Below are positions 24,926 to 34,336 of a DNA stretch of 64,000 nt, in pieces. A model generated the notes under the pieces. That model ran no database searches and was not told the DNA's origin. It saw nothing but the letters and a program-made list of their open reading frames with translations. Source of the DNA: JBMNFB01 sp050949085 (GTDB lineage Bacteria; Bacillota; UBA994; UBA5500); NCBI GenBank assembly GCA_050949085.1, contig JBMNFB010000001.1, forward strand, positions 1,054,001-1,118,000, read 5' to 3'. Each line of letters starts with the position of its first letter. Within the stretch, counting starts at the first letter, position 1. The position numbers and the translations under genes are program-made.

Positions 24926-26221
24926 TCAGACAGGTTCTCCAAAAACTCCAGCGTCGGTCAGGCGCACCACGCGCACCGGACTCAGCTGGTTGGAGGCCAG
25001 AGCGTCGCTCTGGGCCTGCACGCTGACATAGGTATCTGTATGCCCGCTCCATACCCCGTCATGCTCCTGCTCCCAGAGCACCTGCCAGGTCTCGCCCACC
25101 ATGCGCTGGCAGAACTGGCGGCGCATGACCTCGCCCAGGGCTATGAGGCGACGGGCGCGTTCCTCCTTCACCTGGCCTGGCACCTGATTGGGCATGGTCG
25201 CCGCAGGTGTACGGGGCCGCGGGGAATAACGAAAGACATGCAGACGGCTGAAACCGATGGATTCGACAAACTGTAGCGTCTCGGCAAAATGCTCGTCTGT
25301 TTCACCAGGGAAGCCGACGATCACGTCGGTGGTGATCGCCACCCGGGGCACAGCGGCGCGCACCTGCTCGACGATCGCCCGATACTCGGCGGTGTTATAT
25401 CGCCGATTCATCGCGGCGAGGATCTCGTCCTGCCCGGTCTGCAGCGGAATATGCAGATGACGACAGAAGTTGGGGTGATGGCGCATGAGCTCGATCAGTT
25501 CTGGCGTGATGTCGTTGGGTTCCACCGAGCTGAGGCGCAGGCGCTGGAGACCGGGTACAGCCAGCATCGCCTCCGCCAGACTGGAGAGACTACTGGGCTG
25601 CTGGAGATCGCGGCCCCAGCTGCCCAGATGGATGCCGGTCAGGACAACCTCCTGATACCCAGCGGCGATCAGCTGTCGGGTCTCGTCCAGAACGCTGTCC
25701 AGAGACCGGCTGCGCTCCGGACCCCGCGCATAGGGGATGATGCAGTAGGCACAGAACTGCTGGCAGCCGTCCTGCACCTTCAACGTGGCGCGGGTGCGCC
25801 CCACTTCCTGGCTGGTGCTGATCATCGCATAGCGGGTATCGTCAGTCCAGCGCGAGACGGCGATCAAAGGCGAAGCCTGAGCACGGGCCCGCTCCACCAG
25901 CTCCACAATCTGCGGCTTCTCCGAACTGCCGATGATCAGGTCAACATCGCTCAGCTCTGGCAGTTCGCCCTGAGCCGCCTGTGGGTAGCAGCCGACCATG
26001 ACCAGCATCGCGCCCGGGTTGGCGTTGCGCGCCCGGTGCAGCATCTGGCGCGACTTGCGTTCGGCCTGCACCGTCACGGCACAGCTGTTGACCACGTAGA
26101 CGTCGGCGACGTCGTTAAAATCGACCACATCATAGCCGGCCTCGCGGAAAAGATGAACCATGGCTGCCGTCTCCCCCTGATTAACCTTGCAGCCCAGTGT
26201 ATGAAAAGCTATTCTCGGCAC
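24926..26221 (-). CDS. mtaB: tRNA t6A37 methylthiotransferase MtaB
   Basis: 431 residues. The N-terminal UPF0004 domain holds three cluster Cys (TLGCKVNQ, VVNSCAV, VGCYPQ). The radical-SAM CxxxCxxC is CQQFCAYC, and a TRAM domain closes the protein. It converts t6A to ms2t6A at position 37 of tRNAs reading ANN codons. Its start overlaps the end of rsmE by 13 nt. The order dnaJ-prmA-rsmE-mtaB is typical of Clostridia. Confidence 0.95.
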   Translation of the reverse strand: MPRIAFHTLGCKVNQGETAAMVHLFREAGYDVVDFNDVADVYVVNSCAVTVQAERKSRQMLHRARNANPGAMLVMVGCYPQAAQGELPELSDVDLIIGSSEKPQIVELVERARAQASPLIAVSRWTDDTRYAMISTSQEVGRTRATLKVQDGCQQFCAYCIIPYARGPERSRSLDSVLDETRQLIAAGYQEVVLTGIHLGSWGRDLQQPSSLSSLAEAMLAVPGLQRLRLSSVEPNDITPELIELMRHHPNFCRHLHIPLQTGQDEILAAMNRRYNTAEYRAIVEQVRAAVPRVAITTDVIVGFPGETDEHFAETLQFVESIGFSRLHVFRYSPRPRTPAATMPNQVPGQVKEERARRLIALGEVMRRQFCQRMVGETWQVLWEQEHDGVWSGHTDTYVSVQAQSDALASNQLSPVRVVRLTDAGVFGEPV

Positions 26222-26958
26222 AGATTTGTTCCTCCCAGATCCCCCAGGGTAAATTGCAGAATGGCTAAGAGTGCCAGAGGTGCCGTCTCGGTGCGCAGGA
26301 TGCGCGGACCGAGCGAAACTGGCAGAAATCCCTGTCGCCCTAGTTGCTCCACCTCGGTGGCTGACAGGCCGCCCTCCGGGCCGATGAGAATCTCCACCTG
26401 CCGGGGCGGGGTTGCTGGCAACAGTTTGCCCAGCGGTGTACTTCCTTCTTCCCAGGCCACGAGGCGCAATGTCCCCGCCGCCCGGGGCGGGATCGCGCCA
26501 AGCTCCAGCGGTGGGTTAACCAGCGGGATGCGGGAACGACGGCTCTGCTTGGCCGCTTCTTCGGCGATCGTCTGCCACCGGCTCAGGCGGCTCGCCACCT
26601 GTTGCGGCTTCAGCCTGACGATAACACGTTCCGTCAGCAGGGGCGTGATGGAGCTGACGCCGAGCTCGGTGCATTTCTGAACGATCAATTCCAGCTTGTC
26701 GCCCTTTGGCAGGGCCTGGTACAAGTGTATCTCCAGAGGAGATTCGCTATCCTCGCTCAGCCTGCCCTGAACGAGCACCGTCACCGAGCCTTCACCGATG
26801 GCCTCCAGCTGCCCCCGGAACACCTCTCCGCCGCTGACCAGCTCCAGAATTTCGCCCGGCCGCATGCGCAGCGAACGGCTGATGTGCGCCGCATCGCTGC
26901 CGTGCAATTCGATGCGGCGTCCGGGAGCGAGGCCCTCCTCAAGAAAAAAACGGGCCAT
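26209..26958 (-). CDS. rsmE: 16S rRNA (uracil1498-N3)-methyltransferase
   Basis: 249 residues. The ATG at 26958 is chosen because GGAGGTGAG precedes it. It has an N-terminal PUA-like domain (ELHGSDAAHISRSLRMRPGE) and a SPOUT knot with the deep trefoil (LIGPEGGLSATEVEQL, then SLGPRILRTETAPL). It methylates U1498 of 16S rRNA. It lies 8 nt after prmA. Confidence 0.95.
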   Translation of the reverse strand: MARFFLEEGLAPGRRIELHGSDAAHISRSLRMRPGEILELVSGGEVFRGQLEAIGEGSVTVLVQGRLSEDSESPLEIHLYQALPKGDKLELIVQKCTELGVSSITPLLTERVIVRLKPQQVASRLSRWQTIAEEAAKQSRRSRIPLVNPPLELGAIPPRAAGTLRLVAWEEGSTPLGKLLPATPPRQVEILIGPEGGLSATEVEQLGRQGFLPVSLGPRILRTETAPLALLAILQFTLGDLGGTNLCRE

Positions 26959-26966
26959 GCCCGTTC

Positions 26967-27893
26967 TCACCTCCGTTGACAGGTTAGCGTCACCCATTCG
27001 CCTTCCTGCTGGCGCGCTACCGTCCGCAGCCCGTAGGCGTCGAGCTGCTCGGTCACCTCCGGCAACCGGTCGGCGATAATCCCCGCGGCGATGAAGTAGC
27101 CCTGGGGGCGAAGCACCGACACGACTTGCGGAATCAGGGTGACGATAATCCGGGCGATGATGTTGGCGACAATGATATCGGCCTCGCCCGCAGCCTGTTC
27201 CAGCAGATCGCTCTGCCGGACTGAGACCAGATCGGCAACATTATTCTGGCGGATATTCTCTCGCGCCACCTTCACGGCATTAGGGTCTTTGTCCAGGGCC
27301 AGGACTTGCCCCGCTCCCAGTCTGGCAGCAGCGATGGAGAGAATGCCTGATCCGCAGCCAACATCGAAGACAGTCTCGCCGCCCCGGATCACCCCCTCCA
27401 GCGCTTCCAGGCACATGGTGGTGGTGGGGTGGGTGCCCGTGCCAAAAGCCATGCCGGGATCCAGCTCGATCACCAGCCGGCCGTCAGCCTCTGCCTCTTC
27501 CCAGGTCGGTTTGATCAGCAGGCGCTGTCCGACGGCGATCGGCTTGTAGTAGGCTTTCCAGGCTGTCCCCCAATCGCTGTCTTCCACCTCCAGCAGCGTC
27601 ACTTCACCCTTGCCGGGGTCCAGCCCATAGTCGGGCAAGGCAGCTACTTTCAGGCGCAGAGTATCGATCTTGTTGGGCAGCGATTCGTCGATGGGCAGAT
27701 AGGCGATCACCCGCACTTCCTCCAGTGGGAAGCTCTCCTCGGGCACATCGCTATAGTCCTCCACATCCTCGGCCAGAGTAGCAGGGAAGCTATCCTCAAT
27801 GACCAGGCCGTCGGCCCCCAGTTGATAGAGCAGATCGGCAACGGCTTCTTTCGCTTCTTGAGAGGTGGTGACCTTAACCTCCATCCACTTCAC
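26967..27893 (-). CDS. prmA: Ribosomal protein L11 methyltransferase
   Basis: 308 residues from GTG 27893 with GGAGG upstream. It has an N-terminal substrate domain and a linker, then motif I VFDVGCGSGILSIAAARLGA read in part (about 175-190) and ANIIARIIVTLIP. It trimethylates L11. It is 24 nt after dnaJ, its usual neighbour in the Firmicute dnaK operon. Confidence 0.95.
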   Translation of the reverse strand: MKWMEVKVTTSQEAKEAVADLLYQLGADGLVIEDSFPATLAEDVEDYSDVPEESFPLEEVRVIAYLPIDESLPNKIDTLRLKVAALPDYGLDPGKGEVTLLEVEDSDWGTAWKAYYKPIAVGQRLLIKPTWEEAEADGRLVIELDPGMAFGTGTHPTTTMCLEALEGVIRGGETVFDVGCGSGILSIAAARLGAGQVLALDKDPNAVKVARENIRQNNVADLVSVRQSDLLEQAAGEADIIVANIIARIIVTLIPQVVSVLRPQGYFIAAGIIADRLPEVTEQLDAYGLRTVARQQEGEWVTLTCQRR

Positions 27894-27917
27894 CAGGCGT
27901 GCGCCTCCTTCTGGGGA

Positions 27918-29060
27918 TTATTCGTCATTCTTGCCGAACACATCGCGCATTTTCCCAAAGAACCCTTTTTCCTCAGAAACTGATTCGCCCATGGTGAGGG
28001 CCAGTTCCTCCAGCAGTTCGCGCTGCCGGGGCGAGAGGCGCCGGGGAGTTTCAACCGCGATCCGCACCAGCAGATCGCCGCGCACACTGCTTCCCAGTCG
28101 TGGCACGCCGCGGCCCTTGATGCGCAGGCTGGTGCCGTTCTGGGTGCCGGCCGGCACGTTCAGCTCGACCTTGTCGCCGTCCAGTGTCTCCACCTGAATT
28201 GTACCCCCCAGGGCGGCGCGAGGGAAGCTGATCTTCTCCTGACAGATCAGGTTGAGGCCCTCCCGGGTGTAGCGCGGGTGCTGGCGAATGCGGATGTAGA
28301 CCAGCAGGTCGCCGGGCGGCCCGCCGTGGAGACCGGCTTCGCCCTGACCGCTGGCCCGCAGCCGGCTGCCATCATTGACGCCGGCTGGCACATTCACCTT
28401 AACGCGGCGCGTGCGCCGCACCTGGCCGCGCCCCTGACATTCGCGGCAGGGACGCTCGACGATGCTGCCGACGCCGCCGCACTGGGTGCAGGTATGAGAC
28501 GTCATCATCCGACCAAACGGCGTAGCCTGAACAGATTGCACCTGGCCGCTGCCGTGGCAGGTGGGACAGGTGGTGCGCTGGGTGCCAGGTTCGGCGCCGC
28601 TGCCACCGCAGACGGGGCAGGACTCGGTGCGCGGAACCTCCAGCTCCACCTCCCTCCCAAAAACGGCGTCGTAGAGCTCAATCGGCATCTCATAGCTGAT
28701 GTCCGCACCGCGGCGCGGCCCGGTGCGACGCGCTCGGCCAAAGCCGCCGCCAAAACCGCCGCCAAACATCATGTCCAGAATGTCATCCAGCCCCATACCG
28801 GTAAAGTCGTTGAAGCCAAAGCCCTGCTGCCCATCAAAGGCGGCATGGCCCATCTGGTCATACTGGGCCCGCTTCTCGGCATCGCTGAGTACCTGATAGG
28901 CCTCGGTAGCTTCCTTAAATTTGTCGGCTGCCTGCGGATCGTCCTTATTGACATCCGGATGATATTTGCGCGCCAGCTGGCGGTACGCCTTCTTTATATC
29001 ATTCTCACTCGCGTCTCTTGGTACGCCGAGAATCTCGTAGTAGTCGCGCTTCGTCGCCAA
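27918..29060 (-). CDS. dnaJ: Chaperone DnaJ
   Basis: 380 residues. The TTG at 29060 is chosen because GGGAGGG lies upstream and the J domain begins at once (ATKRDYYEILGVPRDAS). HPD lies in KYHPDVNK. A Gly/Phe-rich linker follows, then four CxxCxGxG zinc repeats (CPVCGGSG, CPTCHGSG, CTQCGGVG, CRECQGRG) and the C-terminal substrate domains. It delivers clients to DnaK and stimulates its ATPase. It is 75 nt after dnaK. Confidence 0.96.
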   Translation of the reverse strand: MATKRDYYEILGVPRDASENDIKKAYRQLARKYHPDVNKDDPQAADKFKEATEAYQVLSDAEKRAQYDQMGHAAFDGQQGFGFNDFTGMGLDDILDMMFGGGFGGGFGRARRTGPRRGADISYEMPIELYDAVFGREVELEVPRTESCPVCGGSGAEPGTQRTTCPTCHGSGQVQSVQATPFGRMMTSHTCTQCGGVGSIVERPCRECQGRGQVRRTRRVKVNVPAGVNDGSRLRASGQGEAGLHGGPPGDLLVYIRIRQHPRYTREGLNLICQEKISFPRAALGGTIQVETLDGDKVELNVPAGTQNGTSLRIKGRGVPRLGSSVRGDLLVRIAVETPRRLSPRQRELLEELALTMGESVSEEKGFFGKMRDVFGKNDE

Positions 29061-29135
29061 TGAGCTCCCTCCCTGCAAGCAAACCAGAGTGGGGATCAGT
29101 CACCTAACCCCCACCCCTCTTTCTCAATCTCCCTC

Positions 29136-30959
29136 TTATCTGGGATTCTCGTCGTCCTCTACGGTAAAATCAGCCTCGTGCACGTCTTCATTGCCAGGCT
29201 GGCTCTGCTGCGCCTGCTGCTCGGCTGCAGCCTGCTGGTAGACCATGGTGGCCAACTCGTTGACATGCTTCTGCAGCGCATCGTTGGCGGACTTGATGGC
29301 CTCCAGGTCGTCGCCCTTGGCAGCCTCGCGCACTTTCTGGATCTCCTCGCGGATGGTTGTCGCCTTGTCCGCCGGCACCTTGTCGCCCAGATCAGTCAGC
29401 ATCTTCTCCGACTGGTAGCAGAGCTGGTCAGCCTGGTTGCGCTGCTCGGCCAGCTCGCGGAAGCGCTCGTCTTCAGCGGCGTGGCTCTCAGCATCCTTGA
29501 CCATGCGCTCAATCTCCTCCGGAGAGAGGCCGCTGGAGGACGTAATGGAGATCTGCTGGCTCTTGCCAGTCGCCAGATCCTTGGCGCTGACGTTGACAAT
29601 GCCGTTGACGTCTATATCAAACTTGACCTCGATCTTGGGAATTCCCCGCGGCGCCGGCGGAATGCCATCCAGCGAAAAGCGCCCGAGCGTTACGTTCTGA
29701 GCAGCCATCGAGCGTTCACCCTGCAACACATGGATCTCCACCGATGTCTGATTATCGGCCGCAGTGGAGAAAATCTGGCTCTTGTCCACCGGGATGGTGG
29801 TGTTGCGCTCGATCAGTTTCGTAAAGACGCCGCCCAGAGTCTCGATACCCAGCGAAAGCGGGGTGACGTCCAGCAGGAGGACATCCTTGACTTCACCGGC
29901 CAGCATCCCCGCCTGGAGAGCTGCACCCATGGCTACGACTTCGTCCGGGTTGACCCCCTTGTGCGGCTCCTTGCCGGTCAGGTTCTTGACGGCCTCCTGC
30001 ACGGCCGGAATTCGCGTGGAGCCGCCCACGAGGATGACGCGGTCGATTTGCTGCGGGGACAGCTTGGCGTCCTGCAGGGCTTGGCGAGTCGGACCCATCG
30101 TCTTTTCCACGAGGTCGCGGGTCAACTCCTCGAACTTGGCACGCGTGACGGTGATATCCAGATGCTTCGGCCCGTTCTGATCTGCCGTGATAAACGGCAG
30201 GTTGATGTTGGTGGTGAGCAAGTTCGAGAGCTCGATCTTCGCCTTTTCAGCCGCTTCCAGCAGACGCTGCATAGCCGTTTTGTCCTTGGACAGGTCGATG
30301 CCCTGATCGCGCTTGAACTCCTGCACCAGGTATTCGGCCAGCCGCTGGTCAAAGTCGTCGCCGCCCAGGCGGTTGTTCCCGGCCGTGGCCTTAACTTCGA
30401 AGATGCCGTCGCCCAGCTCCAGAATGGAGACGTCAAAGGTGCCGCCACCCAGGTCGAAGACGAGAATTGTCTGGTCTGTCGTCTTGTCCAGCCCATAGGC
30501 CAGGGCAGCCGCTGTCGGCTCGTTGATGATGCGCAGCACTTCCAGGCCGGCAATCGTACCGGCGTCTTTGGTGGCCTGGCGCTGGCTGTCGGTAAAGTAG
30601 GCCGGCACGGTGATCACGGCCTTGGTGACGCTCTCGCCCAGGTAGGCCTCAGCATCCTGCTTCAGCTTGCGCAGGATGAAGGCGGAGATCTCCTGCGGCG
30701 TGTAAGCTTTTCCGTCGATGTGCACCCTGAAGGTAGTGCCCATCTGCCGCTTGATCGAGCTAATAGTGTGGCCAGGGTTGCTGACTGCCTGGCGCTTGGC
30801 CACGTTGCCCACCAGCAGCTCGCCGTTCCTGGCAAATCCGACCACAGAAGGCGTCAGGCGTGAGCCCTCCGCGTTGGCGATAACGGTAGCCTCGCCGCCT
30901 TCTAACACTGCGACAACCGAATTGGTAGTCCCTAAGTCAATCCCAATAACTTTGGACAA
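29136..30959 (-). CDS. dnaK: Chaperone DnaK (Hsp70)
   Basis: 607 residues with the nucleotide-binding domain (IGIDLGTTNSVVAVLEGG, VFDLGGGTFDVSIL, VILVGGSTRIPAVQEAV), an LLLDVTPLSLG linker and a substrate-binding domain. It ends in a Gln-rich then acidic tail. The NBD lacks the insert of Gram-negative Hsp70s, as is normal for Gram-positives. It lies 43 nt after grpE in the HrcA-controlled operon. Confidence 0.98.
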   Translation of the reverse strand: MSKVIGIDLGTTNSVVAVLEGGEATVIANAEGSRLTPSVVGFARNGELLVGNVAKRQAVSNPGHTISSIKRQMGTTFRVHIDGKAYTPQEISAFILRKLKQDAEAYLGESVTKAVITVPAYFTDSQRQATKDAGTIAGLEVLRIINEPTAAALAYGLDKTTDQTILVFDLGGGTFDVSILELGDGIFEVKATAGNNRLGGDDFDQRLAEYLVQEFKRDQGIDLSKDKTAMQRLLEAAEKAKIELSNLLTTNINLPFITADQNGPKHLDITVTRAKFEELTRDLVEKTMGPTRQALQDAKLSPQQIDRVILVGGSTRIPAVQEAVKNLTGKEPHKGVNPDEVVAMGAALQAGMLAGEVKDVLLLDVTPLSLGIETLGGVFTKLIERNTTIPVDKSQIFSTAADNQTSVEIHVLQGERSMAAQNVTLGRFSLDGIPPAPRGIPKIEVKFDIDVNGIVNVSAKDLATGKSQQISITSSSGLSPEEIERMVKDAESHAAEDERFRELAEQRNQADQLCYQSEKMLTDLGDKVPADKATTIREEIQKVREAAKGDDLEAIKSANDALQKHVNELATMVYQQAAAEQQAQQSQPGNEDVHEADFTVEDDENPR

Positions 30960-31002
30960 GTGAGTACGACCTCCTCTGATTAGAATAACTGACAGGCCCT
31001 GG

Positions 31003-31566
31003 CTAGTCTACTTGGTAGGAGACGATCACGACGCTGGCACGCAGCAGCCGCCCCTTATACAGGTAGCCTGTCTTCAGCTCCCGCAGGACTGTGCCATCAG
31101 GCACTTCGCTACTTTCCTCCCGCTGCACCGCCTCGTGCAGGTTAGGGTCGAAGGGCTGATGGAGGCACTCGATGGGTTCCAGCCCGCAGCGCTTGAGGAT
31201 ATCCAACAGCTGGCGCTGCACCAGCAGGACACCCTCAACCCAGGGGTCGTCGCTGGGGCAGTTCGCCAACGCCCTCTCAAAGTTATCCAGCACCGGCAGC
31301 AGGTTCTCCAGCAGAGCCAGTTCAGCCAGGACGCTCTGCTCCTCCCGCTCGCGCAGGGTGCGCTTGCGGTAGTTGTCAAAGTCGGCCTGCAGGCGGATAT
31401 AGCGCCTGTTCAGTTCCTCCAGTTCCAGCTGCAGTTCCTGCAACTCCAGGCTCACAGGGTCATCTTCCAGCGCCTCGGCTGCCTCGCCCTCGGGGGCAGT
31501 CGCTGCAACGGCAGGTTCCCTTTCCTCGCCCCCAGTTTCCGGCTGCAGCTTTTCTTCAGTCATCAT
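31003..31566 (-). CDS. grpE: Nucleotide exchange factor GrpE
   Basis: 187 residues. The ATG at 31566 follows AAGGAGGAG (31563 is an adjacent alternative). It has an acidic, disordered N-terminus, a long helical coiled coil (LQELQLELEELNRRYIRL), then the beta domain with GLEPIECLHQPFDPNLHEAV. GrpE releases ADP from DnaK. It lies 30 nt downstream of the group III chaperonin. Confidence 0.95.
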   Translation of the reverse strand: MMTEEKLQPETGGEEREPAVAATAPEGEAAEALEDDPVSLELQELQLELEELNRRYIRLQADFDNYRKRTLREREEQSVLAELALLENLLPVLDNFERALANCPSDDPWVEGVLLVQRQLLDILKRCGLEPIECLHQPFDPNLHEAVQREESSEVPDGTVLRELKTGYLYKGRLLRASVVIVSYQVD

Positions 31567-31596
31567 ATCTCCTCCTTGGTGCGACAACCTATCCAC

Positions 31597-33162
31597 TTAT
31601 TCATGGCTGGCGAATCCGGACTCGCCGCCACCGTCATCCTTCTTCTTGATGATAGTGTCTATCCGCAGAATGGCCTCAGCGATCTCGCCTGCCGCCCGCA
31701 GAGCGTGAATCTTCACCAGGGCAGGATCGACTACGCCCAGCTCCAGCATATCAACCACACCGCCGGTGTCGCAGTTGATGGCGAGGCTGTCCTTACCCCA
31801 TTCCACCTGAGCGGCGCTGGCATCCTCCACCTTTTCCAGGGGGTTGAAGCCGGCGTTTTGCACGATCTGGGCCAGGGGCTTTCGCAGGGCGGTGCTGACG
31901 CAATCCACGCCGTAGGAGGCCATGCCCTTGATCGTCTCGCGGGCACGCTCGACGTCTCTGGCCACCGCCAGCTCTACGGAACCACCTCCCGGCACATAGC
32001 CGCCGCGCACCGCGGCCTGGGTGGAAGAAGCGGCGTCTTTGGCGATGCGCTCCCGTTCACCGACCACCTCAGCGGTGGCCGCCCCCACCAGGACAGTAGC
32101 CAACGGCTTGCCCTGGCCGCCAACAATCCGCACCTGCTCCAGGTGCTCGTCTTCGTAAGCCCGAGCAGCCCGACCTATGTAACGTTCCAGTTCGGCAGCT
32201 GCCTTCTTGATACCGGTGCGCTTGATCGGCCTTGCTCCACAGTGTTCGGCCACCTTGCGCAGCTGGCTGGCGGCCACCCGGCGCAGAACCATCACCCCGG
32301 CATCGGTGAGCATCTCCTCGGCCAGGGCGCTGACACCCCGATCGACGAGGATCAGGTTGACGCCCAGCTGGATCAGTTTCTCAACGTTGCTCTTGAACTC
32401 TCGCTGTAACTCCAGATAGCGCTGAAAGCCGGCTTCGGTTCCCAGCGCCTCATCTTCGATCTCTTCTGGTTCCAGAGCGTCATCGACGACGAGCACCCGC
32501 ACCCCGGAGATATCCCTGGGCATCTGCTGGTTCAGCCGCTCTTTGTCGACGATCACTCCCATAAAGACTTCATTCTCCGCCCCTTCCTGGGCGATGATGG
32601 TGTCGGCCAGTTTGAAAGATTTCTCCTGCAACTTCTCCCAACCGACGAGTTGCGCGGCCTCCACTACCAGATCGGCAATGTCGGCCCGCTCGCGACCCGA
32701 GATATAGGCGATGCGTCGCAGCTGGGGATCGTCCAGCCCCTGAATCTGACGTGCCCGCCGCTGCAGGGATTCGATTCCCAGACGCAGTCCCAGCTTCAGC
32801 CCCTCGATTACCCGCGCCACTGGCACGCCGCGCACCACCTGATTCACGCCTTCAGCGACGAGTGCTCCGGCCATGATCGTGGCGGTGGTCGTGCCGTCGC
32901 CGATCTCCTCCTGCTGGGCTTTGGCAACATTGATCAACATGCGCGCCGCAGGATGGTTGACCTCCATCTTGTCCAGGATGGTCACGCCTGCGTTGGTGAT
33001 CACCACATCGCCGAAGCGATCCACCAGCATCGTGTCCAGCCCTTTCGGGCCGATGGTGCCCTCCACCGCCTGGGCGACGGCGGAGATGGCATTGGCATTG
33101 GTCAGCAGCGCAGCCAGCCTCTCGTCTACCTCGGAGCCTCCGCTCACCTGTTTCAGTGACAT
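31597..33162 (-). CDS. Group III chaperonin (archaeal thermosome-like, bacterial)
   Basis: 521 residues related to the thermosome/CCT (group II) rather than GroEL. It shows TIGPKGLDTMLVDRFGDVVI, ITNDG-like TNAGVTILDKM, EIGDGTTTATIMAGAL (the ATP-site GDGTT) and the C-terminal GGVVDMLELGVVDPALVK. There is no GroEL-type sequence and no groES beside it. Such genes were described in Carboxydothermus and relatives as group III chaperonins, which have a built-in lid and need no GroES. It is the second gene of the CIRCE-controlled operon, between hrcA (69 nt) and grpE (30 nt). It probably folds cytosolic proteins under heat or other stress. Confidence 0.93.
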   Translation of the reverse strand: MSLKQVSGGSEVDERLAALLTNANAISAVAQAVEGTIGPKGLDTMLVDRFGDVVITNAGVTILDKMEVNHPAARMLINVAKAQQEEIGDGTTTATIMAGALVAEGVNQVVRGVPVARVIEGLKLGLRLGIESLQRRARQIQGLDDPQLRRIAYISGRERADIADLVVEAAQLVGWEKLQEKSFKLADTIIAQEGAENEVFMGVIVDKERLNQQMPRDISGVRVLVVDDALEPEEIEDEALGTEAGFQRYLELQREFKSNVEKLIQLGVNLILVDRGVSALAEEMLTDAGVMVLRRVAASQLRKVAEHCGARPIKRTGIKKAAAELERYIGRAARAYEDEHLEQVRIVGGQGKPLATVLVGAATAEVVGERERIAKDAASSTQAAVRGGYVPGGGSVELAVARDVERARETIKGMASYGVDCVSTALRKPLAQIVQNAGFNPLEKVEDASAAQVEWGKDSLAINCDTGGVVDMLELGVVDPALVKIHALRAAGEIAEAILRIDTIIKKKDDGGGESGFASHE

Positions 33163-33200
33163 GCATGATCCCCCTTTGCTATGGGTCGATCCCTAGAACT

Positions 33201-33230
33201 GTTAAGGGCAGGGCTACCCCCGCCCTTAAC
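33201..33230 (-). other. Strong hairpin between hrcA and the chaperonin gene
   Basis: A 9-bp perfect stem (GTTAAGGGC/GCCCTTAAC), extended by an inner GGG/CCC, directly after the hrcA stop. No T-run follows on the coding strand, so an mRNA processing or stabilising site is as likely as a terminator. Confidence 0.6.
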
Positions 33231-33231
33231 A

Positions 33232-34251
33232 CTAGCGAAACAGCTGGTTCAAAGTCTGGCAGACCTGTTGCACCAGAGCAAAAACCCGATCATACTGCAT
33301 CCGGGTCGGTCCCAGCAGACCAAACCAGCCGCTGATTCCACCCCCGAGATGGTACTGGGCCGTAACCAGGCTGCAATCCTGGATGGCCTGCAGCGGGTTT
33401 TCGGTGCCGATGGTGACGCTGACACCCTGCTGCGCCGTCTGCATGACCAGATTCCAGAGCAGATCATCCTGTTCCAGCAGGCCGAGGATTGACTTCACCT
33501 TGGCGAAGTCGCGGAACTCGGGCTGGTTGAGGATGTTCGTCGTACCGCCGAGATAGACCTTGCCGGTCTGATGATCCCTGACACCGGCCACCAGTTCGTC
33601 AATCACCGTCTCGATCAGATCAATGCCATCGCACAGTTCGTTGTGGATTTCGCCCAGGTCAGTCAGTCTGATCTTCTCCAGGGGCTGACCAGCCAGGCGG
33701 CGATTCAGCCAGGCCTGCAGCGCCGCGAGATCCCCTTCCTCGATGTGCGTGCCGATGTCGATCAGCCGCTGCAGCAGGAAGCCGCCGTCAGTTACCCCAA
33801 CCAGAAGAATCCGGGTGCCGCGGATCGGCACCAGCTGAATCTGACGCAGGCGGACCCTGCTCTCCATCGGGCCGAGCACGACTGCCGTGTAGTTGGTCAG
33901 GGCGGAAAGCAGTCTGGCCAACTGCTGCACAATCTCCTCAGCGCTGCGCATCCGCGCCGTGAGGATCTGCTTGATCATCCTCAGCTCTTCGCTGCTAATC
34001 TCCGTCGGCTCCAGAAGCGAATCGACATAGAAGCGATACCCGCGGTCAGAAGGAATCCGGCCGGCCGAGGTATGGGGTTGTTCCAGATAGCCCATGTCCT
34101 CCAGGTCAGACATCTCGTTGCGGATTGTAGCCGGGCTGACGCCCAGATCATAGCGACGCGAGATCGTCCGCGACCCTACCGGCTCGGCTGTTTCAATATA
34201 GTCATGGACAATAGCGTACAACACCTGACGTTTGCGACGATCCAGTTCCAT
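33232..34251 (-). CDS. hrcA: Heat-inducible transcription repressor HrcA
   Basis: 339 residues. It has an N-terminal winged helix (RRYDLGVSPATIRNEMSDLEDMGYL read in part), a GAF-like core and a dimerisation insert. It binds CIRCE and represses heat-shock genes when unfolded-protein load is low; in groE-bearing bacteria GroEL keeps it active. It is the first gene of the operon, directly behind a perfect CIRCE, so it is autoregulated. Confidence 0.96.
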   Translation of the reverse strand: MELDRRKRQVLYAIVHDYIETAEPVGSRTISRRYDLGVSPATIRNEMSDLEDMGYLEQPHTSAGRIPSDRGYRFYVDSLLEPTEISSEELRMIKQILTARMRSAEEIVQQLARLLSALTNYTAVVLGPMESRVRLRQIQLVPIRGTRILLVGVTDGGFLLQRLIDIGTHIEEGDLAALQAWLNRRLAGQPLEKIRLTDLGEIHNELCDGIDLIETVIDELVAGVRDHQTGKVYLGGTTNILNQPEFRDFAKVKSILGLLEQDDLLWNLVMQTAQQGVSVTIGTENPLQAIQDCSLVTAQYHLGGGISGWFGLLGPTRMQYDRVFALVQQVCQTLNQLFR

Positions 34252-34266
34252 GACATCACCTCACTG

Positions 34267-34293
34267 TTAGCACTCTCCCAAGATGAGTGCTAA
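34267..34293. promoter_or_regulatory. CIRCE operator (HrcA-binding site)
   Basis: TTAGCACTC, a 9-nt spacer, then GAGTGCTAA: an exact match to the CIRCE consensus, 15 nt upstream of the hrcA start. Confidence 0.97.
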
Positions 34294-34306
34294 TATGCCT
34301 GATTCT

Positions 34307-34336
34307 AAGATAGCACCAGGCCTTTCTTGTTGTCAA
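34307..34336 (-). promoter_or_regulatory. Promoter of the hrcA-dnaK operon
   Basis: On the minus strand: TTGACA, an 18-nt spacer and TATCTT, immediately upstream of CIRCE. The -35 overlaps the hemW stop codon. Confidence 0.65.

Noticed and set aside
28278..30863. Long plus-strand frames (261 and 561 codons) opposite dnaJ and dnaK
   Set aside because: Antisense shadows of highly conserved GC-rich genes; composition unlike a real protein and no ribosome-binding site.
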